The notes under the pieces are model-generated. The model worked only from the letters and a program-made list of their open reading frames with translations, made no database searches and had not been told where the DNA came from. Positions 31,082-38,814 of a stretch of 57,968 bases of DNA are shown here, piece after piece. The stretch is taken from contig KE159681.1 in assembly GCA_000403415.2 (NCBI GenBank), positions 576,053-634,020 on the forward strand, read 5' to 3'. The stretch is from Firmicutes bacterium M10-2. Lineage in GTDB: Bacteria > Bacillota_I > Bacilli_A > Erysipelotrichales > Erysipelotrichaceae. Both the position numbers and the translations under genes were made by a program. Position 1 is the stretch's first letter. Every line of letters starts with the position of its first letter.

Positions 31082-31391
31082 TCATTTTATTGCCGTATTT
31101 TATACATGTATATTATTTGCGGTATTTTTCGCTATCCTTTACGGAAAACCAACCCAAAAGACGAGTATCCTGATTTTTGGATTTATTGCAGAAGTTATAA
31201 GTACCTACTTTTTAGGGTCGATCGTTCCTCGCTGGTTTCATTGGAATTGGATCTTTGCTTCATGCATCATAACCGGATTGCTCGCTCTATTTATTTGGCA
31301 GGCCTACCGTTCGGATCCGCATATTAGTTTCTGGAGCGTTTTGCTCATTGCGATACTGATCGATTGTTCAGCAAGAGCTTTGCCATTTTGA
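31068..31391 (+). CDS. N-terminal membrane part of an AgrC-like sensor kinase (separated from the kinase by a frameshift)
   Basis: 107 aa with about four membrane helices (IAVFYTCILFAVFFAILY, ILIFGFIAEVISTYFLG, FASCIITGLLALFIW, VLLIAILIDC). The ATG at 31068 has GGAGAG upstream and overlaps the regulator. It ends at 31391 in a frame that differs by one base from the kinase frame beginning at about 31364. Joined, the two give a protein of about 430 residues with six to seven helices plus a GHKL kinase, the normal AgrC-like layout. Taken alone it would be an orphan membrane fragment. Confidence 0.6.
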   Translation: MFTLDHFIAVFYTCILFAVFFAILYGKPTQKTSILIFGFIAEVISTYFLGSIVPRWFHWNWIFASCIITGLLALFIWQAYRSDPHISFWSVLLIAILIDCSARALPF

Positions 31392-32344
31392 TGGATTACA
31401 TCATGGATATTCAGCCCTATATTTCACCAAAAGGGGAGTTCTTTTCGGCACTCACCTACCGCTTGCTGACTTTGATCCTTATAATCGGTCTTGCCTTGTT
31501 CTGGAAAAGAAATAAAATTTTCCCATCCGCAAAAACGAGCAAAATGAATATATGCATGTTGATCATGCCGGTCTTGATGCAGTATTTTGTTTATGATTAT
31601 TATCGAACTTTTCCTTTGCATAATACAGCTTTTCCGCGTTTGCTGGTTTTATGTCAGCTGACATTAGCTTCTATGATTGCGATCATTTGTCTGGCTATGG
31701 CCTATCAGGAACAAACGATTCGTAATCAGATTACCGGCGAATTGTTGTCTGCATCCCAACAGCAGATGAACTCCTTAATGAAAAAAGAAGAAGAAATAAA
31801 AGGTTTGCGCCATGATCTGAAAAACCATTTTCTCGTGCTTCAGCGTTTATATCACGAACAGAAATATGAAGAAGCCAAACAATATATTGATATGATCCAA
31901 GCTTCGGTTTTAACGGCTTCAGCGCAGATTTATTGTTCCGATCCGTTTCTTAATGCTCTTTTAAATGAAAAGATCAATCAAAACCCGACCATCAAATTTG
32001 AGATTGCGATTGATCCTGTCTGCATTCGTTTTTTTGATAGCATCGATCTTTGTATTTTGATGGGAAACCTGCTCGACAATGCTATTCGCGAAATAAGTAC
32101 CTATCCTGATCTTGATCGCTCGATTCACATTTCTTTTATTCAAACAAATGTCGGTTTCTGGCTGCGGGTCGAAAATCCTCTTTATTTTAAAAAGTCGCTG
32201 AAAAGCGACAAACAGGATTCTTCCCCTCATGGTCTTGGCCTCTCGATCATCAGAAATATCGCTGATAAATATCATGGAGATCTTTCAATCAAGCAAAATG
32301 AGCGGTTTCTTGTTTCAATCATATTTCAGGAACACGAAAAGTGA
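31364..32344 (+). CDS. AgrC-like sensor histidine kinase (GHKL), C-terminal part after a frameshift
   Basis: 326 codons open from TTG 31364; the first ATG is at 31391. Three membrane helices (LLTLILIIGLALFW, ICMLIMPVLMQYFVY, LVLCQLTLASMIAIICLAM), then the phospho-acceptor region IKGLRHDLKNHFLVLQ, N box MGNLLDNAIREI and G box PHGLGLSIIRNIADKYHGD. This is the HPK10 (peptide-pheromone type) family. It has no own ribosome site. One extra T at TGTTCAG near 31366 would join it to the upstream membrane part. It pairs with the LytTR regulator at 30404. Confidence 0.75.
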   Translation: MFSKSFAILMDYIMDIQPYISPKGEFFSALTYRLLTLILIIGLALFWKRNKIFPSAKTSKMNICMLIMPVLMQYFVYDYYRTFPLHNTAFPRLLVLCQLTLASMIAIICLAMAYQEQTIRNQITGELLSASQQQMNSLMKKEEEIKGLRHDLKNHFLVLQRLYHEQKYEEAKQYIDMIQASVLTASAQIYCSDPFLNALLNEKINQNPTIKFEIAIDPVCIRFFDSIDLCILMGNLLDNAIREISTYPDLDRSIHISFIQTNVGFWLRVENPLYFKKSLKSDKQDSSPHGLGLSIIRNIADKYHGDLSIKQNERFLVSIIFQEHEK

Positions 32345-32376
32345 ACCCCAAAATTTGGAAGGAGGTTCACTTTTTC
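32341..32376 (+). terminator. Terminator after the sensor kinase
   Basis: Stem GTGAACC (32341-32347) / GGTTCAC (32364-32370) with a 16-nt loop, followed by TTTTT. It overlaps the kinase stop codon. Confidence 0.8.
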
Positions 32377-32431
32377 TATGTCTAAAATAAACAAGCTGCC
32401 GATTTCTTTCTGTACTTATACTAAGTTTTGC

Positions 32432-32854
32432 TTATATTTTTTGTTTCCTTCTGATCCCGATAAAGTACCCCAGCCAAAGTATGAACAGTATGATCCAAAA
32501 CCACCTGGAAAACTGAAACTGTTCTGCATAAACGAGCCATGCTCCTGTACAGATTTTTGAAAACAGAACAGCTCCCAATACTTCAACGACTACGATTCCG
32601 ATCCCTCCATTGAGCCATTTTATTCGTCCTTCTTTTAACCCAAAATATCCAAATAGAGCAAAGCTGATCAGAACCAGAAAAAGCGATACTGTCTTTCCGA
32701 TTTCCATGATTTGTTGAGCGTTTTGAATCTGCTCAAATTGTTCAGGAGAAATTTCTCCCTGCATAGCAAACAGAGTTTTAAATGCCGAATTGACACATAG
32801 CAGACAAATTATATACAACAATACAGGGACAATCGCGATCCATTTCTTTTTCAT
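32432..32854 (-). CDS. Small membrane protein of unknown function
   Basis: 140 aa with four membrane helices (residues about 5-22, 56-74, 82-102, 117-133) and charged loops; residues 31-55 form an acidic external loop (GEISPEQFEQIQNAQQ). TAGGAGC precedes the ATG. It ends facing the kinase gene's terminator. I do not recognise a family. Its place among two-component and ABC genes hints at an immunity or accessory role, but nothing in the sequence proves it. Confidence 0.65.
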   Translation of the reverse strand: MKKKWIAIVPVLLYIICLLCVNSAFKTLFAMQGEISPEQFEQIQNAQQIMEIGKTVSLFLVLISFALFGYFGLKEGRIKWLNGGIGIVVVEVLGAVLFSKICTGAWLVYAEQFQFSRWFWIILFILWLGYFIGIRRKQKI

Positions 32855-32911
32855 AATTTTGCTCCTATACTAAGAAAGGCAGAATCAATGATTCTATCCT
32901 TTCTTAACCAA

Positions 32912-33416
32912 CTAACTTACTGTATATTGATGGCTAATGCTTCCAAAACTCATAGATCCCATTTCAGAAACATAACTAATTACATTATAGTGGCAATAGA
33001 ATGTTACACTCATTTTATTACCACTATCGAAGATGACGAATTGTTCCATATGCTGACATATTTGTATATTGTGGATAAAATGCAGATCCCATCCAGTAAA
33101 CAGTACATCTGCTGTGCATGATGCAGATGAAATTATTCCTGTTCCTACATTTCGAGTATATGTGCCATACATATAAGGATTGACATCTTTATAATAGCGG
33201 CCATATTCATCATCATGAACGATATCATAATACTGCCGATTGGCGTGTACCGTTTCAATTGCATATGGTATGATTCCAGAAGTTTCATCAAAATACAGAT
33301 ACAGATCATTTGATATTATTAAATCAATAATTGCTTCCGAATTATTGTTTTTAAAGTCATCTTTAAATTTATCAATATATTGATCTGTTCTATCTCGTTC
33401 CTCTTTATCAAAGTTT
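32912..33416 (-). pseudogene. C-terminal, probably extracellular part of a frameshifted membrane protein
   Basis: About 160 codons are open (FENFDKEERD to the stop at 32912), but there is no start codon before the internal ATG at 33172. The upstream 75-codon membrane gene at 33417-33644 stops exactly where this frame begins. Removing one T from the TTTT run at 33419-33422 (minus strand) fuses them into a protein of about 236 residues: three membrane helices plus this soluble domain, which is rich in Tyr, Asp and His. No family recognised. Either decay or a sequencing artefact. Confidence 0.55.
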
Positions 33417-33644
33417 TCAAAAGAATACCAACAATACTATTAACACAATCACAAATATTCCATACATTAACCAATCTAGCTTTTTTGACTGAAAATATTT
33501 GATCAGGACTGTTCCAAAATATAAAACCGTAAAATATAGAATTGATTGCTGGTTAATACAATGACCGACTACTTGTTTTATCAACAGTACACCGTAAACG
33601 ATCCATAATACGATTGATAAGATATTATTTTTAATTTTTTTCAT
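33417..33644 (-). CDS. Membrane protein, N-terminal part (truncated by frameshift)
   Basis: 75 aa made of three hydrophobic helices (LSIVLWIVYGVLLIKQVV, ILYFTVLYFGTVLIKYF, LMYGIFVIVLIVLLVFF). GGAGAGAG lies directly before the ATG, so translation initiation looks intact. The stop at 33417 falls at a TTTT run, after which another frame continues for about 160 codons (32912-33416). I take them as one gene with a one-base shift. Confidence 0.55.
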   Translation of the reverse strand: MKKIKNNILSIVLWIVYGVLLIKQVVGHCINQQSILYFTVLYFGTVLIKYFQSKKLDWLMYGIFVIVLIVLLVFF

Positions 33645-33864
33645 ATTCTCTCTCCGTTTTTCATTTCTTTACTATGCCCTTGACTCTCAATAGAATTATT
33701 AGATTTCAATAATCTTCAATCCTATGAAAATCGGGCATTATATGTATAAGATGAGAATATCACCGATATAAGCAGTCCATTTCGATTGTTCTTTTTTCAT
33801 CATTTCTCCGTATCAAGGTAACAAATTATTATTTATTCCCTTTTTAAAAACAATTACGTTTCTT

Positions 33865-34059
33865 CTATTCATCTCCAAAATGTGTTCCATGAGGATCTCC
33901 TGCTTCATTCATCCAACATAAATCCATTTTATGATGAATTTCACAAGGTTTAAGAATGATTCCTCCTGCCAATAAAATTGCTAAAAATAATTTCGCGAAT
34001 TTTTCGTAATTTTGTTTCCTTTTTGCTAATACAATCTTACCATCAACCTCTGTCTTTTT
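33865..34059 (-). other. Possible small secreted or membrane peptide frame, 64 codons, no standard start
   Basis: A 64-codon open frame on the minus strand encodes a Lys-rich head, a hydrophobic helix (FAKLFLAILLAGGIIL) and a polar tail with two Cys ending in GDPHGTHFGDE. This is the shape of an exported signalling or bacteriocin-like peptide. No ATG, GTG or TTG is in frame before the helix. A TTG at about 34062 would be in frame if the A6 run after it were A5. It lies divergent from the HTH-TPR regulator at 34144 with a palindrome between them. It may be real with a shifted base, or a decayed remnant. Confidence 0.3.
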
Positions 34060-34069
34060 TCAATGCTGT

Positions 34070-34085
34070 ATATTTTCGAAAATAT
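34070..34085. promoter_or_regulatory. Perfect 16-bp palindrome, candidate operator
   Basis: ATATTTTCGAAAATAT is a perfect inverted repeat placed between the divergent short peptide frame and the HTH-TPR regulator, 58 nt upstream of the regulator's ATG. A TTGACT (34092-34097) that could serve as a -35 begins 6 nt after it. The position suits autoregulation by the HTH protein. Confidence 0.5.
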
Positions 34086-34143
34086 TTCCTATTGACTTTT
34101 TGAAATTATTGTAATCTATTGAAATTTCATTTATTGTAAAGAT

Positions 34144-35394
34144 ATGGAAAGTTTATTTTATAGAAATTATTTGAAATATTTACGAAATGAATTTTATATT
34201 GCGCAATCGGAAATTGCCGATTTTCTTTACTGTTCGATCAGTACGTATTCAAAAATGGAACAAGGAAAAAAAGAAATCAGCTTTAAGGACTTTGAAACAG
34301 TGATCCATTTCTATGAAAAGAAAAATAAGAGATACTCTTTTTGTTTTGATAAAAACAAGAAAAAAGAAGCCAAAGATTTGATTCGTAAATGCATCATTGC
34401 CTTTGTCTATCGCAGTCAAAAAGAAATATTAGATGAATTGGAATCCTATTTGTCCGATCCGTCCAATCTTCATTCTTACGCATTCTTTGAAACCAAACTG
34501 ATCGAAATGATCTATGACTATTTCGCGGATCTTCCATTTCAGGAACGACTGCCCTTTATGCTGGAACATATGAACTTATACGATCATACCGATCAATCTT
34601 TAATTTATGACTTACACGGACTCAGCAAATTAAGAGCCTATGATCAGTCGGCCATTGAATGTTTTCAATCCGCAAAAGCGCTGAGTGTATTGGTCAATAT
34701 TCCCGGGTGGCTGGGACTAATTGATTATCATCTTATCATCACTTATTTGCAATCCATGAATCCTGTAAAAGCATTTCCTTTATTTGAAGAATGCAGTCGG
34801 GAATTCCAAACTGCAGGAGCTCATCGTAGAATTTTGAATTTACGATTCAATCAAGCACAATGCTTTTTAAAACTAGGCTTATTTGAAGAAGCTGATCAGA
34901 TTCACATAAATCTTCTTCAAACGTATGATCAGGTCGATACCGATCGATTCGTAGCGATTATTTCCGTGAATTATTCATGGAGCCAGTTCCTTCAAAAAAA
35001 CTATGCAAATGCGATCAAGCTGTGTCAAAAAGCGCTTGCGCTTCATTCACAGTTTCCCGATCTTTATATTACTTTGTCTTATAGCTTTTATCAGCTGGAC
35101 GAACCCGAAAAAGCTCTTTCTGTCATTGCCGACTTTCGAACACAGGAGCGAACAGATCCTCGATCGAAAATGGTCATGAAATTTCTAGATGTGCTTGAAA
35201 GCTATTTGCTTGAATACGGACCTGCTTTTGAACATCTTGCCAATCAGCTTTTACCACTTCTTACGGAGTGGAAAGATCTTGAAATCGATCTTCTCATCTA
35301 CCAAATGTTGATCGACTATCACAAAGCGAAACAAAACGAACATGCGCTTTGTGATATTCAGGACAAAATGATCCAATTCTTATTGAAAGAATAA
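34144..35394 (+). CDS. HTH-TPR transcriptional regulator (RRNPP/Rgg-like)
   Basis: 416 aa. Residues about 8-62 are a Cro/C1-type HTH (IAQSEIADFLYCSISTYSKM, EQGKKEISFKDFE). Residues about 120-410 are helical TPR-like repeats (ALSVLVNIPGW, AQCFLKLGLFEEADQ, AIKLCQKALALHSQFPDLY, SYSFYQLDEPEKALSVI). This layout is that of peptide-sensing RRNPP regulators (Rgg, PlcR, TprA), though it is longer than most. The ATG at 34144 has only a weak AAAG site. Adjacent genes are an ABC remnant and a LytTR regulator. The cognate peptide is unknown; the divergent frame at 33865-34059 is one candidate. Confidence 0.75.
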   Translation: MESLFYRNYLKYLRNEFYIAQSEIADFLYCSISTYSKMEQGKKEISFKDFETVIHFYEKKNKRYSFCFDKNKKKEAKDLIRKCIIAFVYRSQKEILDELESYLSDPSNLHSYAFFETKLIEMIYDYFADLPFQERLPFMLEHMNLYDHTDQSLIYDLHGLSKLRAYDQSAIECFQSAKALSVLVNIPGWLGLIDYHLIITYLQSMNPVKAFPLFEECSREFQTAGAHRRILNLRFNQAQCFLKLGLFEEADQIHINLLQTYDQVDTDRFVAIISVNYSWSQFLQKNYANAIKLCQKALALHSQFPDLYITLSYSFYQLDEPEKALSVIADFRTQERTDPRSKMVMKFLDVLESYLLEYGPAFEHLANQLLPLLTEWKDLEIDLLIYQMLIDYHKAKQNEHALCDIQDKMIQFLLKE

Positions 35395-35442
35395 AGGATG
35401 GATTGTTTGTTGATCCTCTTCTTGATTTATATAAGTATATAT

Positions 35443-35626
35443 CTATACACTTACGGAAACGATCTTCCCCTTTTCCATGTGGATGATCTCATCGTATTGT
35501 TTTTGATTTTCCAAAATGGGTTTATGGCACACATGGATCAGCGTGATATTCGGATTTTCCTTTTTCATTTTATCCACTCGAAAATTTATAGCTATGGTTT
35601 TATTGTTCCATTCCCGTTATAATGAA
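35443..35626 (-). pseudogene. C-terminal remnant of an ABC transporter ATPase
   Basis: On the minus strand a frame of about 60 codons without a good start ends at 35443. It reads NPNITLIHVCHKP, then NQKQYDEIIHMEKGKIV, which is the H-loop and following strand typical of ABC exporter nucleotide-binding domains. Walker A and B regions are absent. It sits between the HTH-TPR gene and the LytTR regulator, evidence that a transporter gene was lost here. Confidence 0.55.
35618..35623 (+). promoter_or_regulatory. -10 element (TATAAT) of the second LytTR gene
   Basis: Consensus TATAAT 24 nt before ATG 35647, followed by AAAGAAAGGAAATTTG as ribosome site. The -35 is poor (TGGTTT at 17 bp). Confidence 0.55.
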
Positions 35627-35646
35627 AAAAAGAAAGGAAATTTGAT

Positions 35647-36348
35647 ATGTTTAACATCATACTGATTGAGGATGATCCAAACGATCTGGAAAATTTAAAA
35701 ACGATCCTTTCCGATTTTTTAAACGCTCGAGGGCTGGCGTATACTTGCCAAGTATATAACAACTTTTATATGGATCCTTCTATTTTCGAAAAAACAGATC
35801 TTGTTTTTCTTAATGTAAAAGATGACAACACCAATGAAATCGAATTTGGACGTGCACTGAATCGGCAATTCCCAAAAATTACGATCGTGATTACATCGAA
35901 TCATTCTCAAAATCTCATTGACGGTTATACGATACGGGCTGCCCGCTATTTTTTAAAACCGATTGATCCCGATCTTTTTGAATTTGAAATGGATGACGTG
36001 TTCGGAGATTTCGCACTCTCTCAACGTCAAGGGATCATGGATCAAAGACTTGCTCCCTGCAAAGTTTTATTTTCGGAAATCATGTATATTGAATATCAGG
36101 ATCATAAGACGATTGTCGTGTTGAAAGACGGCTTATTTTTGAAAACGGTCATTCCGTTTAAAGAATGGATCTCACTTCTTGAAGAGCAATCTTTTGCTCG
36201 TCCATATCCATGTTTTATCGTCAACTTGCGTTTTGTTGAGTCGATCGGTCCTAAAGATATCATTTTGAGAAACAAAAGAAAAATCCCGCTTTCTAAAGAT
36301 TTCAAGCAGGATTTCATTGCATCTTACAAGCAAATAAAACAAAAATAA
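35647..36348 (+). CDS. LytTR-family regulator with a degenerate receiver domain (Asn at the phospho-acceptor site)
   Basis: 233 aa. The receiver domain (1-120) keeps acidic EDD at residues 8-10, a Ser near 84 and Lys in YFLKPIDPD, but the phospho-acceptor position reads FLNVKDDN, with Asn56 instead of Asp. The C-terminal LytTR domain (about 135-230) includes FSEIMYIEYQDHKT and FIVNLRFVESIGP. No kinase is adjacent. It may work without phosphorylation or respond to a ligand. The gene has its own -10 and terminator, so it is monocistronic and apparently intact. Confidence 0.85.
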   Translation: MFNIILIEDDPNDLENLKTILSDFLNARGLAYTCQVYNNFYMDPSIFEKTDLVFLNVKDDNTNEIEFGRALNRQFPKITIVITSNHSQNLIDGYTIRAARYFLKPIDPDLFEFEMDDVFGDFALSQRQGIMDQRLAPCKVLFSEIMYIEYQDHKTIVVLKDGLFLKTVIPFKEWISLLEEQSFARPYPCFIVNLRFVESIGPKDIILRNKRKIPLSKDFKQDFIASYKQIKQK

Positions 36349-36366
36349 TACAATCAATTATTTTAT

Positions 36367-36392
36367 AAGCCTTTCTTTAAGGCTTTTTTTTT
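36367..36392 (+). terminator. Terminator of the second LytTR gene
   Basis: Stem AAGCCTT / AAGGCTT with a 5-nt loop and a run of eight T. Confidence 0.88.
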
Positions 36393-37284
36393 CGTTCTAT
36401 TTACTAAGTAACGAACATATTTGTTAACGTATCCTAGACATTTATTCGATAAATACTGCAAATGATAGATTTATATCAAATTATTCCTCCTATCTATTTC
36501 TTAAAATATTCTTCCATTTCATCCAGTGACATATGGCATATCTATTGAAGACATTGAAAGATAAGGGTGATGAGAAACTCTAATAAAAGAGAATTATTTG
36601 ATTAAAGCGGGTGAACGAATGGATAATCAAAAACTGGCCGTCTATGTAAAGTCGGCTCCATTTTGAAAAATATTTTTTATCGTATCCCTCCTTACTGGAT
36701 GCAATTTTCCAAATGACACAAGCCACATTTTTTTGTCATATTCAATTTAGGGGGGGTAAAAAAATATATTCTGCCCTCAATATTTCTCAATATTTTTTCG
36801 TCTCCATTTATATGAAATTTAGGCATATCTTTCCTATCATTTAGCATACCATTAAAGTCTTTTCTATTCTGATTCACCATAAACAAGCACTTCATGCATG
36901 AAAGCTTCATGCGAAAAATATATACAATAAAATAGTTTAAAAATTATACTTTTATTTCTTTGATAGCGATTATTTCACAGTTCTTACATAATATTGCGTG
37001 CTACTTAACTCTCGATTACAGGCTCAGCTCCTGACAATTTAAATCAAAAATCGATTCGCATCAATTGTTTAATCTCTTTTATTTTGCTCCTTTTTCCATA
37101 TCAGACCGTAAAGTTGAATACATACAATATGAACGAATTTCTTCATTTTTGTAAATACTGTTCCGTATTGTACTCCCTCTTCACAAAATATTTATCTAAC
37201 TTTAGAGGCTGATAGAATTAAATAAAAAAGACTGCCGACTTATTTATCAACAGTCTGAAAATCCTTTATTCACTACCTATCTAC
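36393..37284. other. AT-rich intergenic stretch with only gene scraps
   Basis: No convincing gene is seen in about 890 bases. Short scraps include MSLDEMEEYFKK before a stop near 36497 (minus) and ERMDNQKLAVYVKSAPF before a stop near 36668 (plus), both too short to assign. A 72-codon minus frame at 36692-36910 ends in a Cys-rich tail (KKCGLCHLENC) but has no ribosome site. A 7-bp inverted repeat GCATGAA/TTCATGC lies at about 36897-36913. The stretch ends at the left junction of the conjugative element remnant. Confidence 0.5.
37223..37260 (-). terminator. Orphan minus-strand terminator at the edge of the element
   Basis: Stem CAGACTG... / CAGTCT with the T-rich side on the minus strand (TTTTTTATTT). 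No minus-strand gene precedes it, because the Tn916-like fragment begins at about 37285. It may have belonged to a gene displaced by the insertion. Confidence 0.5.
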
Positions 37285-37559
37285 TATTCGAACTCCAGAC
37301 AGACAGTACGGAGTATAAAGCAAAAGGCATGAATGACATTAACGTGGTCATTCAATCTTATAACTATGGTGGTGGCTATACAGACTATGTAGCGAAAAAT
37401 GGAAAAAAGCACAGCTTCAACCTTGCGGAGAATTTCAAAAAGAATAAATCTGGCGGTACAAAAGTGACCTATACGAACCCGATAGCGGTCAATAAAAATC
37501 GTGGCTGGCGGTATAACTACGGAAATATGTTCTATGTGAGCTGGTCAACCAATATCTGA
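37285..37559 (+). pseudogene. cwlT (Tn916 orf14-like) lysozyme-domain fragment
   Basis: The frame opens without a start and reads from LFELQTDSTEYKAKGMNDIN on through VVIQSYNYGGGYTDYVA and NENF-like stretches to GWRYNYGNMFYV. This is the last part of the N-terminal muramidase domain of the Tn916-family CwlT/Orf14 cell-wall hydrolase, which opens a path for conjugation. The first about 150 residues including the catalytic Glu are missing. The frame ends in SWSTNI at 37559, one base out of phase with the next part: LVNQYLTVKQFSN continues in the neighbouring frame. Confidence 0.75.
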
Positions 37560-37561
37560 CC

Positions 37562-37909
37562 GTGAAGCAGTTCAGCAACGAAACGGTACAGGCTGTTATG
37601 AATGAAGCGTTGAAGTATCAAGGCTGGAAGTATGTCTACGGCGGCAGTAACCCGAACACCTCTTTTGACTGTTCTGGTCTTACCCAGTGGTGCTACGGAA
37701 AAGCCGGAATCAGCCTGCCACGAACCGCACAGGCTAGCGATTTGATCTTTTTCCATTCCACCTACAACACCAGCGACTATGTTACCCATGTAGGAATCTA
37801 TGTAGGAAATAATCAGATGTATCATGCCGGAAATCCAATCGGCTATACCGATTTGACCTCTGCCTACTGGCAACAGCACATCATTTGTGCCGGAAGAATC
37901 AAACAATAG
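37562..37909 (+). CDS. NlpC/P60 domain fragment of cwlT (Tn916 orf14-like)
   Basis: 115 codons. The catalytic Cys is in SFDCSGLTQW and the His in DYVTHVGIYVG; the end QQHIICAGRIKQ is the natural C-terminus of the Orf14 family. Between SLPRTAQA and DLIFFHS about 16-17 residues present in relatives (the QYDxxxHxPLSQAxxG segment) are missing in frame. No ribosome site of its own precedes 37562. It was one gene with 37285-37559 and is now split by a frameshift and trimmed by a deletion, so it is probably inactive. Confidence 0.65.
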   Translation: MKQFSNETVQAVMNEALKYQGWKYVYGGSNPNTSFDCSGLTQWCYGKAGISLPRTAQASDLIFFHSTYNTSDYVTHVGIYVGNNQMYHAGNPIGYTDLTSAYWQQHIICAGRIKQ

Positions 37910-37923
37910 AAAGGACTTGAAAT

Positions 37924-38748
37924 ATGTTTAAGAAGAAAGAAAAAACAGAGAAAGCACCTAAGAATAAGAAAGTGCGTACCATGAAAGTCGGGACACATAA
38001 GAAATCTGTCCTGCTGTTGTGGGCGGTGCTTTTAGTAAGCACCAGCTTTGGTGTGTATAAGAATTTTATCGCTATTAACACCCACACGGTACATGAAAAA
38101 GAAATCATTCAGCTAAGATTGAACGATACCAACGCTATTGAGAATTTTGTCAAGAACTTTGCGAAAGCCTACTACTCATGGGATACCAGCAAGGAAGCCA
38201 TTGAAGCAAGGACAACAGAAATCAGTAAATGCCTTACCAAAGAATTGCAGGACTTGAACGCCGATACCATAAGAACGGATATACCAACCAGTGCTACCGT
38301 TACAAATGTGCTGGTCTGGAATGTGGAACAGTTTGGAACGGACGATTTTACCGTTGCCTACGAAGTAGATCAGCAGGTAAAAGAGGGCGAACAGACACAG
38401 GTAGTCACAGAAAACTACATCGTAACTGTCCATGTAGATAAGGACGGTGCAATGGTCATTACCCTGAACCCTACCCTTGCTCCGGCAATACAGAAATCAA
38501 AGTATGAACCGAAAGCACAGGAAGCCGATGTCAGTGGAACTTGCCTACTATGTCAAAGACGGTGTGCTTGCTCCTGTATCCGGCGACTATGTATTTTCAG
38601 AACTGGTAAATCCTGTCTTTACCAAAGACGGCGCAACCTCAAGGCTAGTGTGTCTGTGAAATATCTGGATAACAAGTCGAAAATGACACGAATCTCACAG
38701 TATGAGTTTGTGCTTCATAAGGACGATAACTGGAAGATTGTAGAATAA
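37924..38748 (+). pseudogene. tcpC-like conjugal transfer protein (Tn916 orf13), broken
   Basis: The N-terminus is intact: GAAAGGACTTGAAAT precedes ATG 37924, then basic KKKEKTEKAPKNKKVRTMK, a membrane helix (residues about 29-48) and the first NTF2-like domain to about 205. After EADVS the frame turns into Cys/Arg-rich nonsense. The expected sequence ELAYYVKDGVLAPVSGDYVF appears one frame over (about 38537-38640). The original frame resumes with ASVSVKYLDNKSKM and ends DDNWKIVE at 38748. A deletion of about 80 bp and a second shift near 38640 explain this. TcpC is a bitopic scaffold of the conjugation pore. Confidence 0.8.
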
Positions 38749-38764
38749 ATGATACCACAAAAGA

Positions 38765-38813
38765 CCGTAGCCTGTAAGATAACATTCTAATGTAAAATAC
38801 AAGCTACGGTTTT
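38765..38813. terminator. Terminator between orf13 remnant and the sensor kinase
   Basis: Stem CCGTAGC (38765-38771) / GCTACGG (38803-38809) with an internal ACATT/AATGT stem and TTTT after it. It separates converging genes. Confidence 0.65.
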
Positions 38814-38814
38814 A

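Noticed and set aside
32378-32560. 60-codon plus frame after the kinase terminator
   Set aside because: Antisense to the 140-aa membrane gene, which has a good ribosome site.
35398-35622. 74-codon hydrophobic plus-strand frame
   Set aside because: The opposite strand encodes the ABC ATPase tail; the hydrophobic character is the shadow of that.
36692-36910. 72-codon minus frame with Cys-rich tail, considered as a bacteriocin-like peptide
   Set aside because: No ribosome site, no leader or hydrophobic segment, and it lies in a degenerate stretch.
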